Shown: positions 8,670-16,865 of the stretch, piece after piece
Position numbering within the stretch: the first letter of the stretch is position 1
Layout: each line of letters begins with the position of its first letter
Source: Chromera velia
Lineage: Eukaryota; Sar; Chromeraceae
Assembly: GCA_018398765.1 (NCBI GenBank)
Contig: JAHBMJ010002173.1
Location: 52,821 to 71,226 of the forward strand
Direction of reading: 5' to 3'
Length of the DNA stretch: 18,406 bases
Made by a program: the position numbers and the translations under genes
The notes under the pieces: generated by a model
Told to the model about the DNA's origin: nothing
The model's input: the letters and a program-made list of their open reading frames with translations, nothing else
Database searches by the model: none

Positions 8670-8936
8670 ATGTCTTTCCCGAATCCCCAAACGCTCACAC
8701 AAAAAAGCCGCCAACACATGGAGGGGCACTTGCCATCAACCATGCAGAACACTGGCGCCTCGATCCCGCATTTGAGGAACCATTCAAGCGATCAAACAAA
8801 AGAGCTTTGCACCCCATCAATCGAGGGACACTCTAGAGCTAGGGCAGTTGACCGAAAGATGTATTCAATAGAGTTCGATCAGGAGAGAGCGCACGCACGC
8901 AATCGTTCAAGCGACATACAGCTCACGCGAAGCTGA
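8670..8936 (+). CDS. Small hypothetical ORF, 88 codons
   Basis: The ATG lies in a strong eukaryotic start context (CCCACCATGTC). The frame runs 88 codons to TGA at 8934-8936. The product (MSFPNPQTLTQKSRQHMEGH at the start) is polar and Ser/Arg/His-rich, with no signal peptide, membrane segment or motif. It lies just past the stop codon of the convergent - strand gene, so it may simply be antisense to that gene's 3' UTR. The frame is open upstream of the ATG too (to about 8592), and a second open frame overlaps it, which weakens the case. I do not recognise it. Confidence 0.2.
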   Translation: MSFPNPQTLTQKSRQHMEGHLPSTMQNTGASIPHLRNHSSDQTKELCTPSIEGHSRARAVDRKMYSIEFDQERAHARNRSSDIQLTRS

Positions 8937-9030
8937 GAACGAGACCAAGCAACAATTCATTCACAAACGATTGCGGCTGCTTGTGTTCTCTCTCTCTCCC
9001 TCTCTCTCATTTTCTCTCTTGTCCCCCTCA

Positions 9031-11087
9031 TCACATCAGATCGGAAAATGTGTTTGGGAAGAGAACCCCCACCACCGAGAAATCAGAGGGCACATCCGCA
9101 ACGATGTTCTCGTAATCGTACTGCGCCTTGTCCCACTTCCAGTCGATCTTGTTCGCATCCGACACGGACGTGTCCCGCGCCTCGCAGGTCAGCTCGGAGG
9201 CACACGGCCCCCCGCTCTTCCCCGCCAGTTTGCAGAAGGCCCTCGTTGCACAGGGCTGATTGTGCAGTCTCATCTGGTCGTCATACCCCCCCTGGTCCCC
9301 TCCTGCGTACTTCAACCACTTGAAGTCCCCTGTGCTGGTCGCCTCGTTGTTGCAGGGGAAGGCGGTGTCGTAGAGCTGGAAGGACTCCCCCTTGTCGATG
9401 CTCCAGTTGAAGGCACGCCAAATCGTCTTGCGCCATTGGGTGTTCAGATACTGCATTGACGCACGCATACATGCAGAAAGGAAGAACACGCTCATGAGTA
9501 GGTAGGCCTGTCGCATCATCTACATTCACGAAGGCACACGCAACTAGGTGAGAGAGAAAAAAGTGCTCTGCTGAACGTCTCAGAAGATAAGTCTTTCGGG
9601 GTAAAAAAACTGCTCAACCAGTCGGTCAATCAGGAATATACTAGAATCAATCACTGACGCACGCATTTCAAATCAAGCAGTCAGCGGTCAATCAGGAATA
9701 TACTAGAAAAAGCTAGGTGTCAGGCGTGACAAATCAAGCAGTCAGCGGTTCCAGAGATAAAGTCACTCACGGACAAACAAAAGGACCCCGCGTTTTCTCA
9801 CAGGAAAGCAAAGTCGACACGCGCAAGAAACGCGCCAAAATTTAAATTGTAAAGAAAGTTCTCACATGCACAGGCCCATGAGCTGACAGGCACACGGACG
9901 CACCCTCATCTTCTCGGCAGGATGTACTCCGATATCCGTCCATACATTTATTTTCATACATTTTTATTCTGTATGAAATACAATTCTGTATGAAAATAAA
10001 TGCACGCACCCTCATCTTCTCGGCAGGATGGACTCCGATGTCCGTCCAGGAACCGCCCTCCACTTTCACCGTCTCGAACCAGAGCTTCAGCACCTGCGTG
10101 CAGGAAAGTAGACAGAGAGGCAGACATCCTTTGGGATAGTTCGTCAAAGGAAAGCAACAATCAACGATGGCGGGAAGGGATACAAGCGAGGTCCATACCT
10201 GTCCAGAAGGTAGAGGAATAAAGGCGCAAACTGTGGAAAGAAGGAAGGCAAGGAGCAAGAAGGATGGAGACAAACGCACAAGAAGCCACCGTCGGCAAAT
10301 AAAAAGCAAAGAAAGAGAAATACGAAGATTGAAAGAAGGAGAAACAAGGGACCCGTCGAAACGGGAAAGAAAAACAAAACCACAACAAACAAACACAACC
10401 GAACGAACGAACGAACGAACAGACCTCCATGAGGGCAGCAAGTGAGTATCCAACCTCTGCATACAGAGAACTTGAATGTATACATTGATAGATACATAGA
10501 TAGATAGATAGATAGACAGATAGATGGATAAACGGATAGATTCATCGGCATTCTATCCATCGATGCAGACAACCTCTGGACCTAAATTCATGTATCCAAC
10601 CTCTGCATACATGCAGACAATTAATTTATCCATCGATAGAGAGCATGCATGAGCATGAATGTTTCTTCAGGAATCAGTTGAAGTTCTCTGTGCACACGCA
10701 ACTTTGTTTTCGACACATCGAGAACCAACAGGAGAAGCAGGAAATCGTCATTTCCAAACAGAAAGAGGAGGGAAGGACTCACTCGCTCACTCATTTACTG
10801 ACTGACTGACTCACTCACTCACTCAGTGATTACTCACTCATCCACTCACTCATTCATTCACTCACTGACTCACTCCGGAAGTGGGCGAGCAACTTTTCCA
10901 TGTCCTTGTAGGAGGCCTGGCTCTTCTTCCACCCGTCTCTGCAGCAACCACAGCAGCAGCAGAGGAAGAAGAAGGGAGCGGCATCTCACAAAAGAACACT
11001 GGTCGGGGATACTATCTCTAGAGCACTCCAAGGAGACACAGGGTGCGGGAGGGCAGTGCGGGAGAAATCAAAGTCAAAAACAGAAAG

Positions 11088-11129
<42 letters not shown>

Positions 11130-13256
11130 GTCTCAGCAAGGTCCTCGTCAGTCAGCCGGTACAAAATCCGGAGTCCAAAGAAACAAAAAATTCAGAAGAA
11201 AGGACAGGGACGCATGTCCTGATCTACGTGGACAATGGGTAAAAACGATCTAGCTGACTAACCAAAACACAGAAGGGACCACTGCTCCTACCTGCCTGCC
11301 TACCTGCATCCATTCAGCCACCAGACTTTGTCCATGCACCCTTGTATCGGTTTGACATCAAAAGACTCCACGTCCGTCTGAGTGCACCCCCACGATCCGC
11401 ACTGCTGGTCCATCTCCGTCTTGGTCCCCCTCGAGTAGCACATTCTGAATTCTGGGTTTCCCGTCTGCCCGCTGGGAAGGCCCTTCTTCCAGTCGTCGCC
11501 GTCCAGGGCAGAGAAGGAAGTGCCGTCGGTGCCGTCACTGCCCTGGTTGTGGCCCTTCGCCCAGTCACTCACCGGCGCAAGCAGCAGAGTGCACGTGTTG
11601 ATGCACCTGCAGCCACACATAATACCATGTAAGTGCATACATCAGTAAGTTGAGATATCCGAAGGCGTCAGACACCTCGAGCAAAATGTGGGAAGGAAGA
11701 AAGAGAGAGACAGAGACAGATACAGAAAATTGCAGACTCACAAATAGACGGACGAAAAATGTCATTGTCTGTGCCTTCCCTTGAAGGAAGGAAGTGCTGA
11801 TTCCATCTGCAGACTCCATTTTTCCCTTTTCTCTTGCTGTCTTTTTCATGGAAAGACAGGCAAGCAGGCAGACAGACAGTATCACCTTTTCTGTACTTTT
11901 TCTCTTCCTTCCTTGGACAGACATGCAGACAGGCAGAGAGATAGCGGGAAAAGCGAAGGCAAAGGGAGAAAGGCAAAGACGCACATTCTGTCTTTGGTTC
12001 TATCGACCTTGACCTTGACCACGTCGGCCATCTTCTCAGGATCATAAGACAGGAGGTTGTTGTAGATCATGTTCTCCATCGTGGTCTTGTAGGACTCTGC
12101 AACGCCCTTCTTCAGGGTCTTTCCCTTCTGTCGTGCGAGCTCCTTCGTCCAGTACTCCAAATTCGTTTCCACCTCCGTCACCTGCATTCATTTTCATAAA
12201 AATACAAAAAAATGTGCAAAAAATACAAATAAAGTATGTCGTGCGAGCTCCTTCGTCCAGTACTCCAAATTCGTTTCCACCTCCGTCACCTGAAGAGAAG
12301 GAACAGAAGGAAAATCATTCAGCGAAAAAAGGAATAATTGAGGGAGGGACAGGGAAGGAGGTGGCCGAATCCATCGTCAACCTCCCTCCAGACGGATGCG
12401 ACATCATGCAGAAGAAAAAGAACACTTTCGGGCCACGTCTCTTGATTTGGAAAGGAAATGGAAGGAAGACAGCAAGAGTGTAAGGAGGAAAAGAAGACCG
12501 AGAAGAAAGCATTGACTCCAGGTCGGACGGGAATTAAGGCAAATGTCCCCCGAACCGGACCGCCCACACACCCCATGCACTCACCAGTGCTGGCAGTGTA
12601 GTCACCCCCTCCCATTCAATCTTCTGTGTCCAGATTTCGCTTCTGATTGCGCTCTTGATCTCCTCCAGGGTCAACTGCGGAGTTTTGGGAACGGTGGCCG
12701 TCTTTGCCCCAAACACGAGACACGTCAGCCCCCCCACCAGAGCGAGGACAACAGACACACCCTGTCCTCCGGGAACAAAAGCGGCCAGAGTAGAAGCCAT
12801 GGTGAGTGCCTTGCCAACCGCCTGCCCGGTGTTGCCTGCCTTGGCGTTGGTGACGATGGCCTTCATGTCTGTTGCCGCACTAAGCAACGCTTTCTGGTTG
12901 GTCTTCACGAATTCCTTCGACTTCTCCCAGTTCGACTTTACATTCTGCACCTCCTCTGGCTCCATCCCTGCGTCCTTCAACTCATCGATGTCCTTGTCGA
13001 TGTCAAGCAGCACGTCTTCCACCTCACTGTCAGAGAGACTGATGACAGGAACATCGCCGTCTCCGTCTACGTCTGCGTATCTTGTCAGGTTGGCACGACC
13101 GTGGAACGTCTCCTCGGCCCCGAGACGGAGCTTCTCCCCCTGAAGGTTGTGAGAGGTTGCACGGAGGGCGTCGCACCGTCTCACGCAGCCCTCATGAAGG
13201 ACATGAATGAAAAGCGCCGCAAAGAGAAGAGAAAAGATACGGGTGGGAAGCACCAT
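9031..13256 (-). CDS. Secreted Cys-rich protein of unknown function, seven exons, 590 residues
   Basis: Exons on the - strand: 13256-12585, 12181-11985, 11606-11304, 10938-10874, 10456-10425, 10093-10010 and 9450-9031 (stop TGA). All six junctions keep phase. Donors are GTGAGT, GTGCGT, GTAGGC, GTGAGT, GTCTGT and GTGCGT; all acceptors end in CAG or AG. The start ATG at 13256 gives a signal peptide (residues 1-24, MVLPTRIFSLLFAALFIHVL). Residues about 75-145 are acidic and helical. Residues 147-183 are a hydrophobic hairpin with a PGG turn, and 195-289 are helical again. Residues 290-390 hold seven Cys, including WLNGC. The last exon has five Cys and WKWDKAQYDYEN. A long-helix/hydrophobic-hairpin layout recalls alpha-helical pore-forming proteins, but that is only a shape resemblance. 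I recognise no family. The GTCTGT donor of exon 5 is the weakest point. Confidence 0.72.
9623..9749. repeat. Two-copy tandem repeat, period 61-62 bp, inside intron 6
   Basis: CGGTCAATCAGGAATATACT (extending to CTAGAA) occurs at 9623-9646 and 9685-9708. CAAATCAAGCAGTCAGCGGT occurs at 9669-9688 and 9730-9749. The segments between these conserved blocks differ, so the two copies have diverged in the middle. Confidence 0.85.
9898..10048 (-). repeat. Direct duplication of exon 6 end and its 5' splice site
   Basis: A 45-bp block ending in AAGATGAGGGTGCGT (sense strand) is present at 10048-10004 (used, as exon 6 end plus donor) and again at 9942-9898 with two mismatches. The spacing is 106 bp, with a 61-bp AT-rich spacer between. 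The second copy keeps a perfect GTGCGT donor, so an alternative donor is possible. Confidence 0.92.
9945..10002. repeat. 58-bp AT-rich palindrome with perfect 16-bp arms
   Basis: The left arm CATTTATTTTCATACA (9945-9960) is the exact reverse complement of the right arm TGTATGAAAATAAATG (9987-10002), with a 26-nt centre. It fills almost the whole spacer between the two copies of the exon 6 end. Its terminal motif recurs, with one mismatch in 14, at 12185-12198 in the spacer of the exon 2 duplication. Confidence 0.95.
10400..10540. repeat. (GAAC)n and (GATA)n microsatellites flanking exon 5
   Basis: GAACGAACGAACGAAC lies at 10401-10420, directly after the donor of the 32-nt exon 5 on the - strand. 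GATA repeats lie at about 10486-10540 just before its acceptor. Both are intronic. Confidence 0.9.
10446..10611 (-). repeat. 20-bp duplication of exon 5 start and its 3' splice site
   Basis: The 20-mer GTATCCAACCTCTGCATACA (+ strand) is at 10446-10465 and 10592-10611. In the sense direction it is the acceptor TGCAG plus the first bases of exon 5. The 10465 copy is the one used in my model. Smaller echoes are nearby: ATGCAGACAA at 10564 and 10611, and TATCCATCGAT at about 10553 and 10627. Confidence 0.8.
10777..10875. repeat. (ACTC)n/(ACTG)n microsatellite in intron 4
   Basis: Interrupted ACTC, ACTG and ATTC tetranucleotides run up to the donor site of exon 4. The GTGAGT donor at 10873-10868 is itself built from the repeat (GTGAGTCAGTGAGTG in the sense direction), so microsatellite expansion would create or shift donors here. 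Confidence 0.85.
11089..11128. repeat. (AC)n dinucleotide repeat
   Basis: About 20 AC units lie in intron 3 of the - strand gene. Long ORFs reading through it (Thr-His repeats) are artefacts. Confidence 0.95.
12129..12292 (-). repeat. Direct duplication of exon 2 start and its 3' splice site
   Basis: A perfect 56-bp block (sense CAGGTGACGGAGGTGGAAAC onward) is at 12292-12237 and 12184-12129, with a period of 108 bp and a 52-bp AT-rich spacer. Each copy keeps a CAG acceptor followed by the start of exon 2. The upstream copy has the better pyrimidine tract (CCTTCTCTTCAG), but splicing into it meets a stop in the spacer. Only the downstream copy, whose tract is supplied by the T-rich spacer, gives the full exon. 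Confidence 0.93.
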
Positions 13257-13842
13257 TGCAAGGAGAGTGTCTCCTCGCAATTAACACAGTCGACACGCAC
13301 AAGAAGCGAGACAGGGGCTGAAGTGCAGATCGAATGCCAATCCGTGTACCTGATTCGGCTCTTCCCTCCTCTATGGAGATACCACACACCTGGCTCAGAG
13401 GTGTTCAATTTTGAGAGACTCAGTTGAATCCGTCCAGGGAATCCATTGTGAACTCTGAAGATCTTCTTCAATAAGTTCAATTGCATGTAAGCGTACATAT
13501 ACGCGTACATGCATGATCATAGCTATGATACGGCGTGAGGAGGCTCTGCGTGCGTCAGCCGCTGTTCCGCGCCAGCTAGGTCGAGCGAGGCATCGGATAC
13601 AGGCTCCTGATCCATGCGGGGGCGGTCGATCGGTTTGATGGGACTGCGGTTGTGAGGAGCGCAGGTAGAAAAGTTTGTGCGCGTGGGTCTGCAATGAGAA
13701 TTTGATCCACAGGGGGTGTACCCTTTCCGAGCAGCGACGGTGGTGAAGGCCTATGAAGGCCCTTTCGGTCAGCCGGGTGGCAAAGGGGGTCCCTGTGTGT
13801 GATGTGCTTACAAATGAGCAGTAAGCTGCGCTGCCTGCGCAT
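13257..13842. other. Intergenic region upstream of the secreted-protein gene
   Basis: This holds the presumed promoter and 5' UTR of the - strand gene. The - strand ORF at 13395-13865 is long but lacks protein-like composition and runs into the neighbouring transposon. A + strand stretch near 13690-13800 (VYPFRAATVVKAYEGPFGQP) could be a remnant of the copia gag or leader, but I cannot support that. No TATA box or RNA gene was identified. Confidence 0.4.
13834..13842. repeat. Left 9-bp target-site duplication (CCTGCGCAT)
   Basis: CCTGCGCAT directly precedes the left terminal inverted repeat and recurs at 14623-14631, one base after the right terminal repeat. A 9-bp duplication is typical of Mutator-like elements. 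Confidence 0.8.
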
Positions 13843-13896
13843 ACCTCCCTAAACCTAAGATCCACTTGAATGGTGGGGCCGCATATTTAGATAAGC

Positions 13897-14085
13897 TTGA
13901 ACGCCCGCACCGCAGGCGCGGGCGGTGTCTTGAAGGCCCGCGCCGCAGGCGCAGGCAGTGTCTTAACAGGCCGTACCGCAGGCGCGGGCGGTGTCTTGAA
14001 AGGCAGCGCCGCAGGCATGGGCAGTGTCTTGACCGGCCGTGCCGCAGGCGCGGGCGGTGTTTTGAAAGGCAGCGCCGCATGCAGG
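13897..14085. repeat. 33-bp tandem array of GC-rich hairpins
   Basis: About 5.6 units with consensus GCCGTGCCGCAGGCGCGGGC plus GGTGTCTTGAAAG. Several units fold as near-perfect stems around a GCA loop; the second unit has GCCCGCGCC, GCA, GGCGCGGGC. One related hairpin stands alone at about 14552-14574. Period 33 keeps all frames open, producing Arg-rich or Ala/Gly-rich spurious ORFs on both strands. Confidence 0.92.
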
Positions 14086-14170
14086 AGTCTAAAAAATCAT
14101 AGTTGCATATCCACCTGTCTCCCGAAGTGTAAGTGTATCTAAACAACCCTGAAGAAAAAAAAAATCGAAA

Positions 14171-14338
14171 AGATTGACGGACTTTCAGACTTTTTGTTCA
14201 ATTACCTTGCCTCTCAAAGTACCCAACGTGACCCAACAGAAGAAGGATTCACAGCATGAAAAGGATTCACAGCTCGCTAAATACCGTGAAATCTGCAGGT
14301 TAAGCAATGTTGCTGATTTTGATTCAGAAGATGAATGA
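14171..14338 (+). other. Coding-like fragment inside the transposon
   Basis: A 55-codon open stretch ends in DSQLAKYREICRLSNVADFD and a short acidic tail before TGA. Its charged, helical composition differs from the surrounding AT-rich filler. It could be a captured host or transposase C-terminus, as MULEs often carry gene fragments, or chance. No start codon or family assignment. Confidence 0.2.
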
Positions 14339-14911
14339 ATAGAGATGTTATATATGGCACTGAGCTATGTATGATGTAATCTAGGATGTAATATTGATAT
14401 TGTATGATTATATATGATGATATGTACGAAACCTATAGGCATGAATAGTATTTTAAAGGCAATATATCGATTTATTTATACGTTATTATTTTTGAATTTT
14501 TTTTTATATTCTTTGAATGAGATTTGCTAGGCCGCAAATTTAGATAGACTTGATTGGCCGCGCCGCAGGCGCGGACGATCTTGATAATTTTTTTTCAAGT
14601 GGACATTAGGTTCAGGGAGGTCCCTGCGCATGCACCCTCTATCTGTACGCTCTTTTCTGTGTTGATCAGATTTAGTTCCCATGCTTGCATTGAGTGTTTT
14701 CTGTGTGTGTATGAATAGGAGTTTGATTCTGCTTGGGTTGGTTCCCTGTGGAATCCTCCCGTACACGGGGATTCACTAAACGCCACCCCAGACAACGACT
14801 CCCTCTCCTCTTTCAAAGGCAAATAAGGAGTAACCACATGTTCCTCGATTCCTTGTCCTTTTGTTTCGAATCCTCTTCCTTTAGCCTCTTCCTCTTTCTA
14901 TTCTTTTTCGT

Positions 14912-15971
14912 GTGCTACGTCTACACATTCGTTTTGGTCATGCTTCTCTTCCTCGTTTGAATGTAAGCTTGAAGGAGCAAAAGGCTCTCTATCAGTACGT
15001 TTTATCAATTCTTCGTGCACAGCTTGAGTCTGCTTTGAAATGGTGTCCATCTTGCTGTCTAGTAAACGCAACCCATCACTCTGCACCTTGTTTTGAGTTC
15101 CGTGGTCTTCTTTCCTGGTTGGATGAGGTGTGGGCTGATGTTTTCGAAGCCAGCCAGATTGATTCTGATTTAGGAAAGAAGATTTCTCTTTTGGGTTTTT
15201 GGTATGTGTTCATGATGAGAGATCTAGTGAGAGATGCAAAGGCAGGGGTGGTGTTGACACGTGCGATAAAGAAAAGAACGGACAGTGTCACCGGTCCTCT
15301 CTCTGCTGTGTGTGAATAGATTGATAAGTACGGGCTCATAAAATGATTTGTGTCAGATAACGCAGGTGAGTTGTGTGAAGGTAAAGTGAAGGCAATGTTA
15401 GAAGGAAAGGGAGTGTATGTTCGCCCCCGACCCTAGCCCCCGACCTCCTGACTCATCAATGGGGCCTGCAGAGCGATGGGTAAGAACGGTACGTGCTGGT
15501 CTGAGATCGATGATCTACACATAGAAGTTGCCTTTCGAATTCTTTCCGTGATACTGTGTGCTACGAGCCATTGAGTATTTATACAATCGCACCGCATCTG
15601 CTGAGACTGGCTGCTCTCCTTTGCATTCTGCTTTGGGTGTCCGGCCTGACACCTCAACCACATCTGGAGACCCTGTTATGTTTGTGTCTCCCTTTCACAA
15701 GAAAGTTCAGAATTCGTTTCGTCCCCCAGGAAAGGTAGGCATCTTCCTCTCTATTGTCTCTCCATCCGAGTGGCAGTTAGTAGAATGGGATGCTCTTTGG
15801 GGTGATTGGTCGAGGGTCGTGTGCGTTTATCCGATGAAGCATGGTGTGAAGGTTTGCTCCCCTGGTGTCCTTCTCTCTTCAGGTTTGGTTGATCACATAG
15901 GGGAGTGGCTTTTGCCTGAACGCCGGCCTCGGTCAGAAGTCGGGGGGGGGGGTGAGAAAAAAGTTGACTAG
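14912..15971 (+). pseudogene. Copia integrase and post-integrase linker, broken
   Basis: A zinc-binding H-x4-H (codons 14924 and 14939) and CPSC (15044-15055) start the domain. Catalytic candidates are the Asp in VWADVF (15137), the Asp in FVSDNAGEL (15356) and the Glu in GPAERWVRT (15471). Downstream, AIEYLYNRTAS and VQNSFRPPGKVGIFLSI match the copia post-integrase region. Breaks include TAG at 15317, a TGA just before FVSDNAGEL, a frame change with a TAG where CCCCCGACC is duplicated (15424-15446), two more stops (TAG, TGA) between GPAER and EYLYNRT, and a run of 11 G at 15942-15952 where the frame shifts again. Integrase would insert the cDNA; this copy cannot be translated whole. Confidence 0.8.
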
Positions 15972-15972
15972 G

Positions 15973-16865
15973 TCGGCGGGGGGCATAGGCCAGAAGAGAA
16001 AGAAACCGAAAGCCGCCGAAAGCAAAAACCTTCTTTCCTCCTCTTCTTCCTCTTCTTCTGCATCCTCCTCTTCTTCTTCTGCCCCGTCTTCTTTCCCTGA
16101 AGTCTTGTACTAGGTCTTGTACGGAAAACCAGTTGAATTGGATGATCTGCCAAAAGAAAAGGCAGACCAGTCAGTCTGTGGATTTTGCTTTCATGAAGGC
16201 CACAGAGCGTTTCAATGCACTCAGCAAAAGAAAAAAAAGAATGAGGATCCTGAGCTTTCTTTTTCCATTTCCGATACAGAGAAACTGTCAGGCAAGAATC
16301 AGATCCCTGTTTCTCCATCGGATCCTGCAGTCCGGAGGAGGAAGTTTGATAAAGCAATGGAAAGAGAGCTAAACAAACTTGAAAAGTTCTCGGTCCTCAA
16401 AGAGACAGACGGAGAGAAAGACGACGTGCCCGCTTCCTTGTCTTCTCCTGTGATTGACATTTCTTCTCTCACGTCTGCTGTTTGTTCTATCTTTCTTTTG
16501 TGTCGTTCGGTGTTCACTTGGAAGTTGAAGGACGGGGAGAGAATCCCAAAAGCTCGTCTTATCTGCATGAGGCATTCAGGAAGGGATCATCACAATTGTG
16601 ACATATATTCAAGTACACCTGATTCTTTAATCTGTCGTTTATTTTTTATCTTTTGTCTGGTAAAGAATTGGGCGATGGCAATCACGGATATCATGTGTGC
16701 CTTTCTCCAGGCGCCGATTGTCGGTTCTGCTACCTCTTCTGTGCGTGTGAAGCTGCCTTCATTGTTTCTAAAGGGGAAGCGGTGGTCTTTCGTTGTAGAG
16801 GGGTGTATGGTTTGAGAAAGGCATTGTACAGATTGAAAGATGCTCCGCGCATCTTTATGCAATAG
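15973..16865 (+). pseudogene. Copia linker, CCHC knuckle and N-terminal part of RT
   Basis: After the G-run the frame reads a basic stretch (GQKRKKPKAAESKN), a Ser run, a TAG inside a duplicated GTCTTGTAC (about 16102-16122), then VLYGKPVELDD and a CCHC box C-x2-C-x4-H-x4-C (16177-16218). RT follows: KFDKAMERELNKLEKFSVL, FTWKLKDGERIPKARLICM, YSSTPDSLICRLF, and motif A AITDIMCAFLQAP (Asp 16687). A frameshift at GAGGGG (about 16798) leads to GVYGLRKALYRLKDAPRIF, ending in TAG at 16863. The CCHC box is out of place, since copia knuckles normally sit in gag. Confidence 0.8.

Larger units (their letters stand above)
9451..10009 (-). other. Intron 6 of the secreted-protein gene, repeat-rich
   Basis: This 559-bp intron starts GTGCGTGCATTT after AAGATGAGG and ends TCAATGCAG. 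It holds the second copy of the exon 6 end with its donor site (9898-9942), a hairpin spacer (9945-10002) and a tandem repeat with a 61-62 bp period (9623-9749). No other coding sequence is visible. Confidence 0.65.
13843..14622. mobile_element. Non-autonomous TIR transposon, MULE-like, about 780 bp
   Basis: The left TIR (13843-13870, starting ACCTCCCTAAACCTAAGATC) and the right TIR (14594-14621) match in 25 of 28 positions as inverted repeats. The 9-bp CCTGCGCAT duplication flanks them. A subterminal 45-bp direct repeat (GGCCGCATATTTAGATAAGC at 13877, GGCCGCAAATTTAGATAGAC at 14530) lies inside each end. The left side carries the 33-bp hairpin array and the centre is AT-rich. There is no transposase, so it would need one in trans. 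TIR length and TSD size suggest MULE, and hAT is less likely. It inserted between the - strand gene and the copia relic. Confidence 0.83.

Noticed and set aside
13395-13865. - strand ORF of 156 codons upstream of the secreted-protein gene
   Set aside because: It crosses the transposon boundary and target-site duplication, and has no protein-like pattern.
13866-14146. Arg-rich and Ala/Gly-rich ORFs in the 33-bp array
   Set aside because: Period 33 keeps every frame open. The sequence is better explained as hairpin repeats within a transposon.
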